Below, in pieces: positions 26,702 to 35,461 of a stretch of DNA of 64,000 nucleotides (position 1 is its first letter; each line of letters opens with the position of its first letter). The position numbers and the translations under genes are program-made. Origin of the DNA: Shewanella fidelis ATCC BAA-318 (GTDB taxonomy: Bacteria; Pseudomonadota; Gammaproteobacteria; Enterobacterales; Shewanellaceae). The stretch spans positions 191,741 to 255,740 of the forward strand of contig NZ_KI912460.1 in NCBI RefSeq assembly GCF_000518605.1, in the 5' to 3' direction. The notes under the pieces are model-generated. The model ran no database searches, had not been told where the DNA came from, and was given only the letters and a program-made list of their open reading frames with translations.

Positions 26702-27328
26702 ATGAAAAGATTATTAACGATTGCGGCGTTGGGTTTGCCAATGCTTTATCAAGTTCCTGCGCTAGCAACAGATGCAGAAAACCTAAAGGTAAAGCTTGCA
26801 GAGATAAAAAGTCTAAAAGCAGACTTTAGCCAGACAGTTACCGATCTGAATAATAAAGTTATCCAAACCGGTGAAGGCGTGTTTGCTTTATCACAACCTA
26901 ATCAGTTTTATTGGCATTTAACAGCGCCTGATGAGTCATTAATTGTTGCAGATGGAACCGATGTTTGGGTATATAACCCTTTTGCAGAAGAAGTGTCTGT
27001 AATGGATATTAATCAAGCCATTAATGCTTCGCCAATTGCATTGTTAGTGCATTCAGATGATGCAACTTGGTCACAATATAATGTTAAGCAAAAAGATAAC
27101 TGTTTTGATATTAGCCCAAAAGATACCGACAGTGGCGTATCAGAAGTGCAAGTTTGCTTTAATCAAACCTCGCTAACCCAAATGGTATTAACTGATCAGC
27201 AAGGCAACATTAGTGATTTTCGCTTAAGTAACCAAAACAAGATCGCAGAAAATGATCGTGATTTATTTAAGTTCGTGGTGCCCGATGATGTTGATATCGA
27301 TGACCAGCGCCTAAAGTTAACAAATTAA
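26702..27328 (+). CDS. lolA: Outer-membrane lipoprotein carrier protein LolA
   Basis: A 208-aa periplasmic chaperone carrying lipoproteins from LolCDE to LolB. The signal peptide MKRLLTIAALGLPMLYQVPALA is followed by TDAENLKVKLAEIKSLKADFSQ, the family start. The WHLTAPDESLIVADGTDVWVYNPF segment and C-terminal FKFVVPDDVDIDDQR fit LolA. The ATG at 26702 has a GGAG site 6 nt upstream; the ATG at 26678 lies before the signal peptide and is rejected. It forms an operon with rarA and crcB. Confidence 0.94.
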   Translation: MKRLLTIAALGLPMLYQVPALATDAENLKVKLAEIKSLKADFSQTVTDLNNKVIQTGEGVFALSQPNQFYWHLTAPDESLIVADGTDVWVYNPFAEEVSVMDINQAINASPIALLVHSDDATWSQYNVKQKDNCFDISPKDTDSGVSEVQVCFNQTSLTQMVLTDQQGNISDFRLSNQNKIAENDRDLFKFVVPDDVDIDDQRLKLTN

Positions 27329-27337
27329 GAGTAATTA

Positions 27338-28669
27338 GTGTCTAGTTTAAGTTTTGATTTCGCCCCTGATTTTAGGCCATTGGCAGCGCGAATGCGTCCA
27401 GAAACGATTGAGCAGTATATTGGCCAAGCTCATTTACTTGGTGAAGGAAAACCATTAAGACAAGCCTTAGAAGCCGGGCGAGCCCACTCCATGATGTTCT
27501 GGGGACCGCCGGGAACAGGTAAAACAACATTAGCTGAGTTAGTCGCACGTTACGCTAATGCTCATGTCGAACGAATTTCGGCAGTGACTTCGGGCGTTAA
27601 AGAGATCCGTAGTGCAATTGAACATGCAAAAAACGTTGCCCAGTCCCGTGGGCAGCGGACGTTATTGTTTGTTGATGAAGTACATAGATTCAATAAGAGC
27701 CAACAAGATGCTTTCTTACCTTTTATTGAAGACGGTACCGTTATTTTTATCGGCGCGACCACGGAAAACCCATCATTTGAGATCAACAATGCACTTTTAT
27801 CTCGTGCACGAGTGTATCTTATTAAACCCTTACAGCCAGAAGAGTTAACCCATATTGTTCAGCAAGCGCTAGACGATGAAGAAAGAGGTCTGGGTAAACG
27901 TAAGTTAACTATGCCTGCTGATGTCGCATTAAAGCTTGCCCATGTATGTGATGGTGATGCACGTAAAGCGTTGAATCTGGTTGAGTTGATGAGCGATATG
28001 CTCAAAGATGGTGAAGTCTTTTCTGAGCAGATGATCACTGAGGTTGCTGGTCAACAACTTGCTGGCTTTGATAAAAATGGCGATCAATATTACGACTTAA
28101 TTTCAGCAGTACACAAATCGATACGCGGTTCTGCACCAGATGCAGCCCTGTATTGGTTTTGTCGAATGTTAGAAGGCGGCTGTGACCCGTTATACATCGC
28201 TAGACGTTTGTTAGCCATCGCCTCTGAAGATATAGGTAATGCTGATCCTATGGCGATGACTGTAGCAGTAAATGCTTGGGAGTGTTTCCATCGCGTCGGT
28301 CCTGCTGAAGGCGAACGAGCAATAGCGCAGGCGGTGCTATATTTAGCGAGTGCGCCTAAGAGTAACGCAGTTTATACCGCTTTCGCACAAGCAAGACAAT
28401 TTGCCAGAGAAACAGGCCATGAACCGGTACCAGAGCATTTACGTAACGCGCCAACTAAACTGATGAAAGATATTGGTTATGGCGAGGGTTATCGATATGC
28501 CCACGATGAACCAAATGCCTATGCAAGCGGCGAAAAGTATTTCCCGTCAGCATTGGGCGAACAGCAGTTTTACTATCCAACTGAACGCGGTTTTGAAAAG
28601 CGTATTAAAGATAAGTTGGCTCAGTTGAAGCAGTTAGACCAACAAAGTGAGGTCAAAAGATATGAATAA
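27338..28669 (+). CDS. rarA: Replication-associated recombination protein RarA (MgsA)
   Basis: A 443-aa AAA+ ATPase of the RarA/Mgs1/WRNIP1 family working at stalled forks. The N-terminal FRPLAARMRPETIEQYIGQ motif, Walker A GPPGTGKTT, Walker B LLFVDEVHRFNK and sensor 1 GATTENPSFE are all present. The C-terminal tetramerisation region includes KSIRGSAPDAALYW. The start is GTG at 27338 with a weak AAGAG site. It is 9 bp after lolA and overlaps crcB by 8 nt. Confidence 0.95.
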   Translation: MSSLSFDFAPDFRPLAARMRPETIEQYIGQAHLLGEGKPLRQALEAGRAHSMMFWGPPGTGKTTLAELVARYANAHVERISAVTSGVKEIRSAIEHAKNVAQSRGQRTLLFVDEVHRFNKSQQDAFLPFIEDGTVIFIGATTENPSFEINNALLSRARVYLIKPLQPEELTHIVQQALDDEERGLGKRKLTMPADVALKLAHVCDGDARKALNLVELMSDMLKDGEVFSEQMITEVAGQQLAGFDKNGDQYYDLISAVHKSIRGSAPDAALYWFCRMLEGGCDPLYIARRLLAIASEDIGNADPMAMTVAVNAWECFHRVGPAEGERAIAQAVLYLASAPKSNAVYTAFAQARQFARETGHEPVPEHLRNAPTKLMKDIGYGEGYRYAHDEPNAYASGEKYFPSALGEQQFYYPTERGFEKRIKDKLAQLKQLDQQSEVKRYE

Positions 28670-29036
28670 TGTTCTTTTTGTCGCCTTAGGCGGCTCAATT
28701 GGTGCAGTTTTTCGTTATCTTATCTCATTATTGATGCTTCAGGTATTTGGTAGTGGATTTCCTTTTGGTACACTGGTTGTCAATATCTTAGGTTCGTTTT
28801 TAATGGGGGTGATCTTTGCCCTTGGACAAGTAAGCGAACTTAGCCCAGAGATTAAGGCGTTTATTGGTGTGGGTATGTTAGGTGCTCTCACTACGTTTTC
28901 TACTTTTTCCAATGAAACCTTACTGTTGATGCAAGAGGGCTTCTTGGTGAAAGCCGTATTGAATGTTGTTGTAAATGTTGGCGTGTGTATATTCGTCGTC
29001 TACCTTGGACAACAATTAGTGTTTTCTCGTTTTTAA
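28662..29036 (+). CDS. crcB: Fluoride channel CrcB (Fluc)
   Basis: A 124-aa four-helix membrane protein exporting fluoride as a dual-topology dimer. The N-terminal GGSIGAVFRY and the GTLVVNILGSFLMG and TTFSTFSNET motifs are the Fluc signatures, including the Asn and Phe residues lining the pore. The ATG at 28662 overlaps the end of rarA (TATGAATAA) and has GAGG 9 nt upstream, so translation is probably coupled. No fluoride riboswitch was recognised, and none is expected inside the operon. Confidence 0.95.
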   Translation: MNNVLFVALGGSIGAVFRYLISLLMLQVFGSGFPFGTLVVNILGSFLMGVIFALGQVSELSPEIKAFIGVGMLGALTTFSTFSNETLLLMQEGFLVKAVLNVVVNVGVCIFVVYLGQQLVFSRF

Positions 29037-29054
29037 CTATTAAGATAATAAAAT

Positions 29055-30341
29055 ATGCTAGATCCAAAATTTTTACGTAATGAATTAGAAGTGACTGCCG
29101 AGCGTTTGGCTACCCGTGGATTTATTTTAGATGTAGATCGTCTAAGCAAACTTGAAGAGAAGCGCAAGTCGCTACAAGTTGCTACTGAAGAGTTACAAGC
29201 ATCACGCAACGCTATTTCTAAATCGATTGGTCAAGCTAAAGCTAAAGGTGAAGATGTTGCGCCTATCATGGCTCAAGTTGGATCTCTAGGCGAAGAATTA
29301 GACGCGAAAAAAGTTGAATTAGCAGCGTTACTTGAAGAGTTAAATTCAATTGCCATGAGCGTACCAAACTTGGCAGATGAATCAGTACCAGTTGGTGCTG
29401 ACGAATCAGAAAACGTTGAAGTTCGCCGTTGGGGTACGCCGACTGAATTTGATTTTGAAGTAAAAGATCACGTTGAGCTTGGTGAAAATCTAGCAGGTTT
29501 AGATTTTAAAAACGCAGTGAAAATTACCGGTTCACGCTTCATCGTAATGAAAGGCCAAATCGCACGTATGCACCGCGCGTTGGCTCAATTCATGCTTGAT
29601 TTACATACAACTGAGCACGGTTACACTGAAGCTTACGTGCCTTTACTTGTGAATGAAGACAGCTTGTTAGGAACTGGGCAACTACCTAAGTTTGGTGAAG
29701 ACTTATTCCATACCAAGCCAGCAACAGAAGAGGGACAAGGCCTAAGCCTCATTCCTACTGCGGAAGTTCCACTAACTAACTTAGTGCGTGATGCAATCAT
29801 CGAAGAAGAAGATTTGCCAATCAAATTGACTGCGCATACACCGTGTTTCCGTAGTGAAGCAGGTTCTTATGGCCGAGATACTCGTGGTTTAATTCGTCAA
29901 CATCAGTTTGATAAAGTTGAAATGGTTCAACTTGTTAAGCCTGAAGACTCAATGCAAGCGCTTGAAGAGTTAACAGTCCACGCTGAAACTGTATTGCAAA
30001 AGCTTGGTTTACCGTACCGTACAGTAGTGCTTTGTACTGGCGATATGGGCTTTGGTTCTGCTAAAACATACGATATTGAAGTTTGGTTGCCAGCACAAAA
30101 TACTTACCGTGAGATCTCTTCATGTAGCAACATGCAAGACTTCCAAGCACGCCGTATGCAAGCTCGCTATAAAGGTAAAGCAGACAAGAAGCCAAGTTTA
30201 TTACATACATTAAACGGCTCAGGCTTAGCCGTAGGGCGCACACTTGTTGCGGTTTTAGAAAACTATCAAAACGCAGATGGCTCAATTACTGTACCTGAAG
30301 CACTACGCGGTTATATGGGCGGTTTAGAGAAAATCGGTTAA
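29055..30341 (+). CDS. serS: Seryl-tRNA synthetase
   Basis: A 428-aa class II aminoacyl-tRNA synthetase. The N-terminal coiled-coil tRNA-binding arm is at about residues 30-100 and begins after MLDPKFLRNELEVTAERL. Motif 2 is FRSEAGSYGRDTRGLIRQHQF, and motif 3 is LNGSGLAVGRTLVAVLENYQ. It lies 18 bp after crcB and is likely the last gene of the lolA transcript. Its substrate tRNA-Ser(GGA) is also in the window. Confidence 0.97.
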   Translation: MLDPKFLRNELEVTAERLATRGFILDVDRLSKLEEKRKSLQVATEELQASRNAISKSIGQAKAKGEDVAPIMAQVGSLGEELDAKKVELAALLEELNSIAMSVPNLADESVPVGADESENVEVRRWGTPTEFDFEVKDHVELGENLAGLDFKNAVKITGSRFIVMKGQIARMHRALAQFMLDLHTTEHGYTEAYVPLLVNEDSLLGTGQLPKFGEDLFHTKPATEEGQGLSLIPTAEVPLTNLVRDAIIEEEDLPIKLTAHTPCFRSEAGSYGRDTRGLIRQHQFDKVEMVQLVKPEDSMQALEELTVHAETVLQKLGLPYRTVVLCTGDMGFGSAKTYDIEVWLPAQNTYREISSCSNMQDFQARRMQARYKGKADKKPSLLHTLNGSGLAVGRTLVAVLENYQNADGSITVPEALRGYMGGLEKIG

Positions 30342-30367
30342 TCTTAGTTAGGGTAAACTTAACGCTG

Positions 30368-30400
30368 AAAGGCCTTTAACGACAGTTAAAGGCCTTTTTA
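30368..30400 (+). terminator. Terminator of serS
   Basis: AAAGGCCTTTAAC (30368-30380), a GACA loop and GTTAAAGGCCTTT (30385-30397), then T-rich sequence. Confidence 0.85.
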
Positions 30401-30416
30401 TTTGACTAGCGTTAAG

Positions 30417-30437
30417 TTTTGTAAACGCTTTACAAAA
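30417..30437. promoter_or_regulatory. Perfect palindrome upstream of the aminotransferase gene, unassigned operator
   Basis: Arms TTTTGTAAA (30417-30425) and TTTACAAAA (30429-30437) around CGC. It lies 17 bp past the serS terminator and 193 bp before the aminotransferase start. It is too symmetric to be chance in a short gap, and the 3-bp spacer does not fit the TyrR box (6-bp spacer). Confidence 0.5.
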
Positions 30438-30629
30438 TTGGCCATTAGCTAATTATCAGTTTTTTACCTTTATAATGACAAATAGATAGCTAAATGGCGC
30501 GTTTGTTATAGAAACATAGCCTAAGCCGCATTTATTGCTATTAGTAATAAATCTCGCTTTCTCCCTTAACGCTTCAATGTTATAAATACACGCGATAACC
30601 CTACACTTCAAATATTTAGGAAAGCCGTC

Positions 30630-31823
30630 ATGATATTTTCCCAGGTTGAACTGGCCCCAGCTGATCCCATCTTAGGCTTAACAGAAGCATTCAAAGCTGA
30701 TGTTCGCAAAGAAAAAGTGAACTTAGGTGTTGGTATTTATAAAGATGAATCCGGCCAGACCCCAATCCTAAAGTCTGTGAAGTTTGCTGAAGAAAAGCTA
30801 CTCGCTACAGAAAAAAGCAAGAGCTACCTCGGTATGGAAGGCGTTGAAGCCTATAACCGTGCCGTTCAGAGTTTGTTGTTTGGCTCAGAGCATAGTGTTG
30901 TAACTGAAAAACGTGCGCTAACTGCTCAAGCGCCAGGTGGTACCGGTTCTTTACGTGTGGCGGCAGAATTTCTAGTACGCCATACAGACTCAAAGAAAAT
31001 TTGGATCAGTAACCCAACATGGGCAAACCACAATAATATCTTTAGTACAGCTGGATTAGAGATCGCCGAATATACTTATTATAAAGCTGAAACCCATGGC
31101 CTTGATTTTGACGCTATGGTTAGCGACCTAGAAACTGCTAAAGAGGGTGACTTGGTATTGTTACATGGCTGCTGCCATAACCCGACAGGTATCGATTTAA
31201 ATAGTGCGCAATGGCAACAAATTGCTGATCTTTGTTTAGCGAAAGGACTAGTGCCATTATTCGACTTTGCTTATCAAGGCTTCGGCGCGGGTGTAGAAGA
31301 AGACGCCCAAGGATTACGTATTTTTGCCAATACAGTTCCTGAGCTTATTGTTGCTAACTCATTCTCTAAAAACTTTGGTCTTTATAATGAGCGTATTGGT
31401 GCGGTAACGGTTGTTGGCGCGACCAGTAATGAGACTGTTAATGCATTTAGTCAAATCAAGAGCACTATTCGCGCTTCTTACTCAAACCCACCAGCGCATG
31501 GCGCACTTATTGTAAGCACGATTTTAGAAGATGCGACGCTAAAACAACTATGGCATGACGAGCTTAAAGAGATGCGAGAGCGTATTGCTGAAATGCGCAC
31601 ACTGTTTGTGGAGTCGCTAAAACAAGCAGGCGTAACACAAAACTTTGATTTCATTTCAAACCAAAACGGTATGTTTAGCTTTTCCGGTCTAAGCAAAGAG
31701 CAGGTTAACCGCTTACGTGATGAGTTTGCAGTGTATATTGTGGGTTCTGGCCGTATCAGTGTTGCAGGTATGACTAAAACCAACATGCCAGTGATCTGCG
31801 CGGCTATTGCTAAAGTGCTGTAA
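30630..31823 (+). CDS. Aromatic amino acid / aspartate aminotransferase (class I)
   Basis: A 397-aa PLP enzyme of the AspC/TyrB group. The N-terminus carries PADPILGLTEAF and the GVGIYKDE signature, LHGCCHNPTG is the cofactor-contacting loop, and the PLP lysine is in NSFSKNFGLYNERIG. Arginines for the substrate carboxylates are in that region and in GRISVAGM near the C-terminus. I cannot separate aspC from tyrB by reading, so no symbol is given. It is monocistronic with a bidirectional terminator. Confidence 0.92.
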   Translation: MIFSQVELAPADPILGLTEAFKADVRKEKVNLGVGIYKDESGQTPILKSVKFAEEKLLATEKSKSYLGMEGVEAYNRAVQSLLFGSEHSVVTEKRALTAQAPGGTGSLRVAAEFLVRHTDSKKIWISNPTWANHNNIFSTAGLEIAEYTYYKAETHGLDFDAMVSDLETAKEGDLVLLHGCCHNPTGIDLNSAQWQQIADLCLAKGLVPLFDFAYQGFGAGVEEDAQGLRIFANTVPELIVANSFSKNFGLYNERIGAVTVVGATSNETVNAFSQIKSTIRASYSNPPAHGALIVSTILEDATLKQLWHDELKEMRERIAEMRTLFVESLKQAGVTQNFDFISNQNGMFSFSGLSKEQVNRLRDEFAVYIVGSGRISVAGMTKTNMPVICAAIAKVL

Positions 31824-31837
31824 GCATCCCCTTTAAA

Positions 31838-31866
31838 CCAAAAAGGACCTTAGGGTCCTTTTTTGG
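31838..31866. terminator. Bidirectional terminator
   Basis: CAAAAAGGACC, a TTA loop and GGGTCCTTTTTTG between the convergent aminotransferase and YvcK-like genes. Confidence 0.8.
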
Positions 31867-31887
31867 TATAAAATAGTGACACTTCGC

Positions 31888-32808
31888 TTAAGCCGATTCT
31901 ATATTCACTAAGTGGGCATTTTGACTAACCATATAGGACAAAGCATCCGCAAGCGCCTGACGGTCATGTAATCCGATATGGTGAGAGCTTCGAAGTGGAT
32001 AGTAGCAAATGTTGCCTTCTTGGTATGATTGCTCGCCATGACATAATATTTGGTCAATTATCTTTAGGCCAAGCACTTGATGACACCAGTTAACTTTTTG
32101 ATCTAGTGTACAATTAGCGATCGATGAAGGTTCTTTAGTCAAGTTATCAATCAAAATGACCTCAGCGTTAGACTGTGCCAAAGCGTTGGCTATCTTTGGC
32201 AATAATAGCGGTGGCATAACGCTGGTTAAAAAGCTTCCAGGCCCTAAAATAATAAGTTCTGCTTGTTGTATCGCCTCGCAGGTTTCGCTAGTCGCTTGTA
32301 CTTCAGGATCTAGTGATAATGCGATTGGCCTGTCCTGCATTTTATCAACGTTAGTTTCACCAAACACACTTTGGCCGCATGCTTGCAAAGCAACAAGGTG
32401 GGTCGGCTCTTCTGACATTGGAATAAGGCGTGTTTCAATATTGAGAAAGCTTCGCACAAGATTGACCGCATCTAAAGGCCGTACACATAACTCATCAAGT
32501 GCCATCAACATTAAGTTACCAAGGTTATGTCCGGTTAACTCGCTCTCTCCATTAAAACGATATTCAAACAATAAAGAGCCCACAGATGGTCTTCTTGCGA
32601 GTTGAGTAAGGCAGTTGCGCAGATCGCCCCAAGCGATACAATCCTTTTCGGCTCTGAGGCGGCCTGTTGAACCACCGTTGTCAGTTGTCGTTACTATCCC
32701 TGTTAGTTTTGGTCCTAAAAAAGATAAGGACGAAAGCACTCGGCCTAAGCCATGTCCGCCACCTATGGCTACCACACGGTTGTATTGATTAAGCCTATTT
32801 GATTTCAT
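31888..32808 (-). CDS. YvcK/CofD-like family protein (gluconeogenesis factor type)
   Basis: A 306-aa protein with VVAIGGGHGLGRVL near the N-terminus, TTTDNGGSTGRLR, GDLRNCL, TGHNLGNLML and ILGPGSFLTSVMPPLLLP, which are the signatures of the YvcK/YbhK branch of the CofD superfamily. B. subtilis YvcK binds UDP-sugars and links central metabolism to cell-wall growth; the role here is inferred. It is a little shorter than E. coli YbhK-type proteins are in memory, but all motifs are present. It is divergent from the Bax-like gene. Confidence 0.88.
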   Translation of the reverse strand: MKSNRLNQYNRVVAIGGGHGLGRVLSSLSFLGPKLTGIVTTTDNGGSTGRLRAEKDCIAWGDLRNCLTQLARRPSVGSLLFEYRFNGESELTGHNLGNLMLMALDELCVRPLDAVNLVRSFLNIETRLIPMSEEPTHLVALQACGQSVFGETNVDKMQDRPIALSLDPEVQATSETCEAIQQAELIILGPGSFLTSVMPPLLLPKIANALAQSNAEVILIDNLTKEPSSIANCTLDQKVNWCHQVLGLKIIDQILCHGEQSYQEGNICYYPLRSSHHIGLHDRQALADALSYMVSQNAHLVNIESA

Positions 32809-32959
32809 TGTAGGGGCCTCCTTCCTGAATACCCAAAATAATGAGTTAATCAGAGATTATACATAAATCAGTAACTATTTTCTCGATGTATTATCGCGAC
32901 CAGCTAGCATATAATGACTAGTGATCACGTATTGCATTCAATTTGATAAAGGAGAATGA

Positions 32960-33787
32960 GTGAAAACAGGCAAACTTGGTATATTTACCATTGCAATAGG
33001 TTTAGTCATTGTGGTTTTGCTATGGCTAAAAACTGTATTTATTCCATCACAAGAAAAAAATGAGCAACAATTAGGTAAAGCAGTTAAAAATATTGCAGTC
33101 GCTAATGCGGTGCCAGATTTTGCTGCGATTAAAGTGGTAAGTGATAAGAAAAAGGCGTTCTTTGACTTTTTAAGACCGTCAATTAGACACCAAAATGCCA
33201 TCATTCAAGACGAACGAAATTTTTTAATAAGCATTCGCAGCCAAATCGTGAGTGATAAAAAACTCACCGAAGCTGATGAGTTTAGATTGCAGCAGATCTC
33301 TGAGAAATATCAGTACACCTTGAGAAGCTTAACGCTAGCCAATATAGATACTTTGCTTGTTCGTGTGGATGTGATCCCAGAAGAGATGGTGTTGATCCAA
33401 GCTGCTAATGAAACCGGCTGGGGTACTTCAAGGTTTGCAAGAGAGGGGCTGAACTTTTTTGGTCAATGGTGTTTTAGAAAGGGTTGTGGTTTAGTGCCGC
33501 AATCACGAACTGAGGGCTTATCCCATGAAGTTGCCTTATTTAAAACCGTTGAAGATTCAGTAGCATCATACATGCGCAACTTAAACTCTAATGCAGCTTA
33601 TTCGTTATTACGCTCAATTCGAGCAGATCTAAGAGCGCAAAATAAAACCCCACGAGCACAGGATCTCGTTTACGGACTGATTAATTACTCGGAACGTCAA
33701 GAAGCTTATATAGATGAGCTACTCGAAATGCTTCGCCATAACCAACGATTTTTAGTGGATAACAATGAAAAAACAACTGCTGCTTAG
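32960..33787 (+). CDS. Bax-like N-acetylglucosaminidase-fold protein, membrane-anchored
   Basis: A 275-aa protein with one N-terminal membrane helix (residues 6-26) and a C-terminal GH73/Bax domain. QAANETGWGTSRFAREGLNFFGQWCF holds the catalytic glutamate and the fold signature, and VASYMRNLNSNAAYSLLRSIR matches Bax. It probably acts on periplasmic peptidoglycan. The start is GTG at 32960 with AAAGGAG about 6 nt upstream; a nearer ATG at 32956 is out of frame. It overlaps the DUF2987 gene by 23 nt. Confidence 0.87.
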   Translation: MKTGKLGIFTIAIGLVIVVLLWLKTVFIPSQEKNEQQLGKAVKNIAVANAVPDFAAIKVVSDKKKAFFDFLRPSIRHQNAIIQDERNFLISIRSQIVSDKKLTEADEFRLQQISEKYQYTLRSLTLANIDTLLVRVDVIPEEMVLIQAANETGWGTSRFAREGLNFFGQWCFRKGCGLVPQSRTEGLSHEVALFKTVEDSVASYMRNLNSNAAYSLLRSIRADLRAQNKTPRAQDLVYGLINYSERQEAYIDELLEMLRHNQRFLVDNNEKTTAA

Positions 33788-34388
33788 CTGTATTTTATTA
33801 GGATTGACAGGTGTTAGTCAGGCCGCGCCTATATCGCTTGAATACCAAGGCTTTTACCAAAGATTAAAACAAGTAAATAAAGGTAATTATCAATTAGTAG
33901 AGTTAGCGTTCTCGGTATCTAAGGCCAACGGTTGCTTAGTTAAGAGTGGAACTATTACTACTGAAAAGGATTCCTTTCCGTTAACTATCACCAAAGATCA
34001 GCGCTTATTTTTGCCTTATGACAACCAACTTAAGTCGGATAGGGCACTAATCAACTTAGAGGTAGAGGGGAAACTTGATGCTTGCGCTATTTCAATGCAA
34101 GTGAGAGCGAAAAATACCAAGCAAGAGTATGAGCAAAGTGAATTGCTGCAGATAAGTGATGAGATGAATGCATTACTTGATCGTCTTCAAGGTTTCCCAA
34201 TGCGTTACTTCGCTGCCGATATTGCTGGGTTAAATCTTGAGTTTAATGACGATGCAACGCTTTATATTGATGATAAAGTGATCCCTGTGACTGGAACTTA
34301 TCGTTTGAGTATGCAACAACTCAATAGCTTAAAGGTGTTAAAGACTTCAGTTGCACCTAAGGTGATAAGTCCTTGGACAACAAAATAG
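33765..34388 (+). CDS. DUF2987-like exported protein
   Basis: A 207-aa protein with a signal peptide (MKKQLLLSCILLGLTGVSQA, cleaved before APIS). The mature part is mostly beta-strand with two cysteines (in NGCLV and DACAI) that may form a disulfide. It resembles the DUF2987 family found next to ttcA in Shewanella; function is unknown. Its start lies inside the bax-like gene (23-nt overlap), so the two are translationally linked and may act together in the envelope. Confidence 0.8.
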   Translation: MKKQLLLSCILLGLTGVSQAAPISLEYQGFYQRLKQVNKGNYQLVELAFSVSKANGCLVKSGTITTEKDSFPLTITKDQRLFLPYDNQLKSDRALINLEVEGKLDACAISMQVRAKNTKQEYEQSELLQISDEMNALLDRLQGFPMRYFAADIAGLNLEFNDDATLYIDDKVIPVTGTYRLSMQQLNSLKVLKTSVAPKVISPWTTK

Positions 34389-34401
34389 CAAAAGAGTCCA
34401 T

Positions 34402-34429
34402 AAAAAAGCCCTGCATTGCAGGGCTTTTT
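34402..34429. terminator. Bidirectional terminator
   Basis: AAAAAAGCCCTGCA and TGCAGGGCTTTTT with symmetric A and T tracts between the convergent DUF2987 and ttcA genes. Confidence 0.85.
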
Positions 34430-34445
34430 GTTCTTAACTGTTAAT

Positions 34446-35381
34446 TTAGTCTGGCGTATAGGTGCTAACAACATCAATACGGCTAGCAGCATCTAAGTTA
34501 ATGTGACCATTATTAGCGACATCAACAAAATCAAATGCAGGTAGATCTGACTCGGCAACATCACCGCGCATAGGCGCATCTGGGTCGCGTTTTAATGACA
34601 TAAAGTCAAATTGTTCACGGTCAACACCCTGTGAAGGTGAAGTGTTCTGCATTGCTGTAAAGATGGTTTCAATACGCCCTGGGTGTTGCTTGTCCCACTG
34701 AACCAACATATCTTTAACTGCTGCACGCTTAAGGTTTTCCTGTGAGCCACACAAGTTACATGGAATAATTGGGAAACCTTTCAGGCCTGCGTATTCGGCA
34801 ATATCCTTTTCACGACAATATGCCAATGGGCGGATCACCATGTTAGCGCCATCATCAGACAATAACTTAGGCGGCATAGCCTTCATTTTGCCTGCAAAAA
34901 ACATATTTAAAAACATGGTTTCGATAATGTCATCGCGATGATGGCCGAGTGCAATTTTAGTTGCACCAATCTTTTGTGCAAAACCATAGAGAGTACCGCG
35001 ACGCAGGCGAGAACATAGCGAACAGGTGGTTTTACCCTCAGGGATCTTATCTTTAACGATTGAATAGGTGTCTTTTTCAAGAATATGGTAAGCCACACCA
35101 AGGGTATCTAGATAAGCAGGTAAAATGTCTTCAGGGAAGCCAGGCTGCTTTTGGTCTAAGTTAACAGCGACAATCTCAAATTGGATTGGAGCACGTTTTT
35201 GAAGATTCAACAGAATATCAAGCATTGCATAGCTATCTTTACCACCCGATAGGCAGCACATCACACGATCGCCATCTTCGATCATGTTGTAATCAGCAAT
35301 CGCACGACCAACTTCTGCACGTAAACGCTTTTGCAGTTTTGATTTGCGGGTAACTTGTTTTGGGGTTAATTCTTCGGACAT
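34446..35381 (-). CDS. ttcA: tRNA 2-thiocytidine(32) synthetase TtcA
   Basis: A 311-aa [4Fe-4S] enzyme thiolating C32 of some tRNAs. The PP-loop is SGGKDSYAMLD (about residues 45-55), with cysteine motifs CSLC and CNLC for the cluster. It is colinear with E. coli TtcA over the first 240 residues; the C-terminal 60 differ. The ATG at 35381 matches the family N-terminus, yet it directly follows the T-tract of a terminator-like hairpin and has no visible Shine-Dalgarno sequence. Confidence 0.95.
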   Translation of the reverse strand: MSEELTPKQVTRKSKLQKRLRAEVGRAIADYNMIEDGDRVMCCLSGGKDSYAMLDILLNLQKRAPIQFEIVAVNLDQKQPGFPEDILPAYLDTLGVAYHILEKDTYSIVKDKIPEGKTTCSLCSRLRRGTLYGFAQKIGATKIALGHHRDDIIETMFLNMFFAGKMKAMPPKLLSDDGANMVIRPLAYCREKDIAEYAGLKGFPIIPCNLCGSQENLKRAAVKDMLVQWDKQHPGRIETIFTAMQNTSPSQGVDREQFDFMSLKRDPDAPMRGDVAESDLPAFDFVDVANNGHINLDAASRIDVVSTYTPD

Positions 35382-35419
35382 AAAAAAACGCGCCTAGTAC
35401 ACAATAGTTCAGGGCGCGT
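35382..35419 (-). terminator. Terminator of uspE abutting the ttcA start codon
   Basis: On the minus strand ACGCGCC (35394-35388 side partner) and GGCGCGT form a 7-bp stem (plus-strand 35388-35394 with 35413-35419), followed by seven T that touch the ttcA ATG. Confidence 0.65.
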
Positions 35420-35461
35420 ATTATTCCAGCTTATGGGCTGTGGGTAAAGCTTATAAAGTAG

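Noticed and set aside
30417..30437. TyrR box before the aminotransferase gene
   Set aside because: The TyrR consensus is TGTAAA-N6-TTTACA; here the arms are 3 bp apart, so I kept it as an unassigned palindrome.
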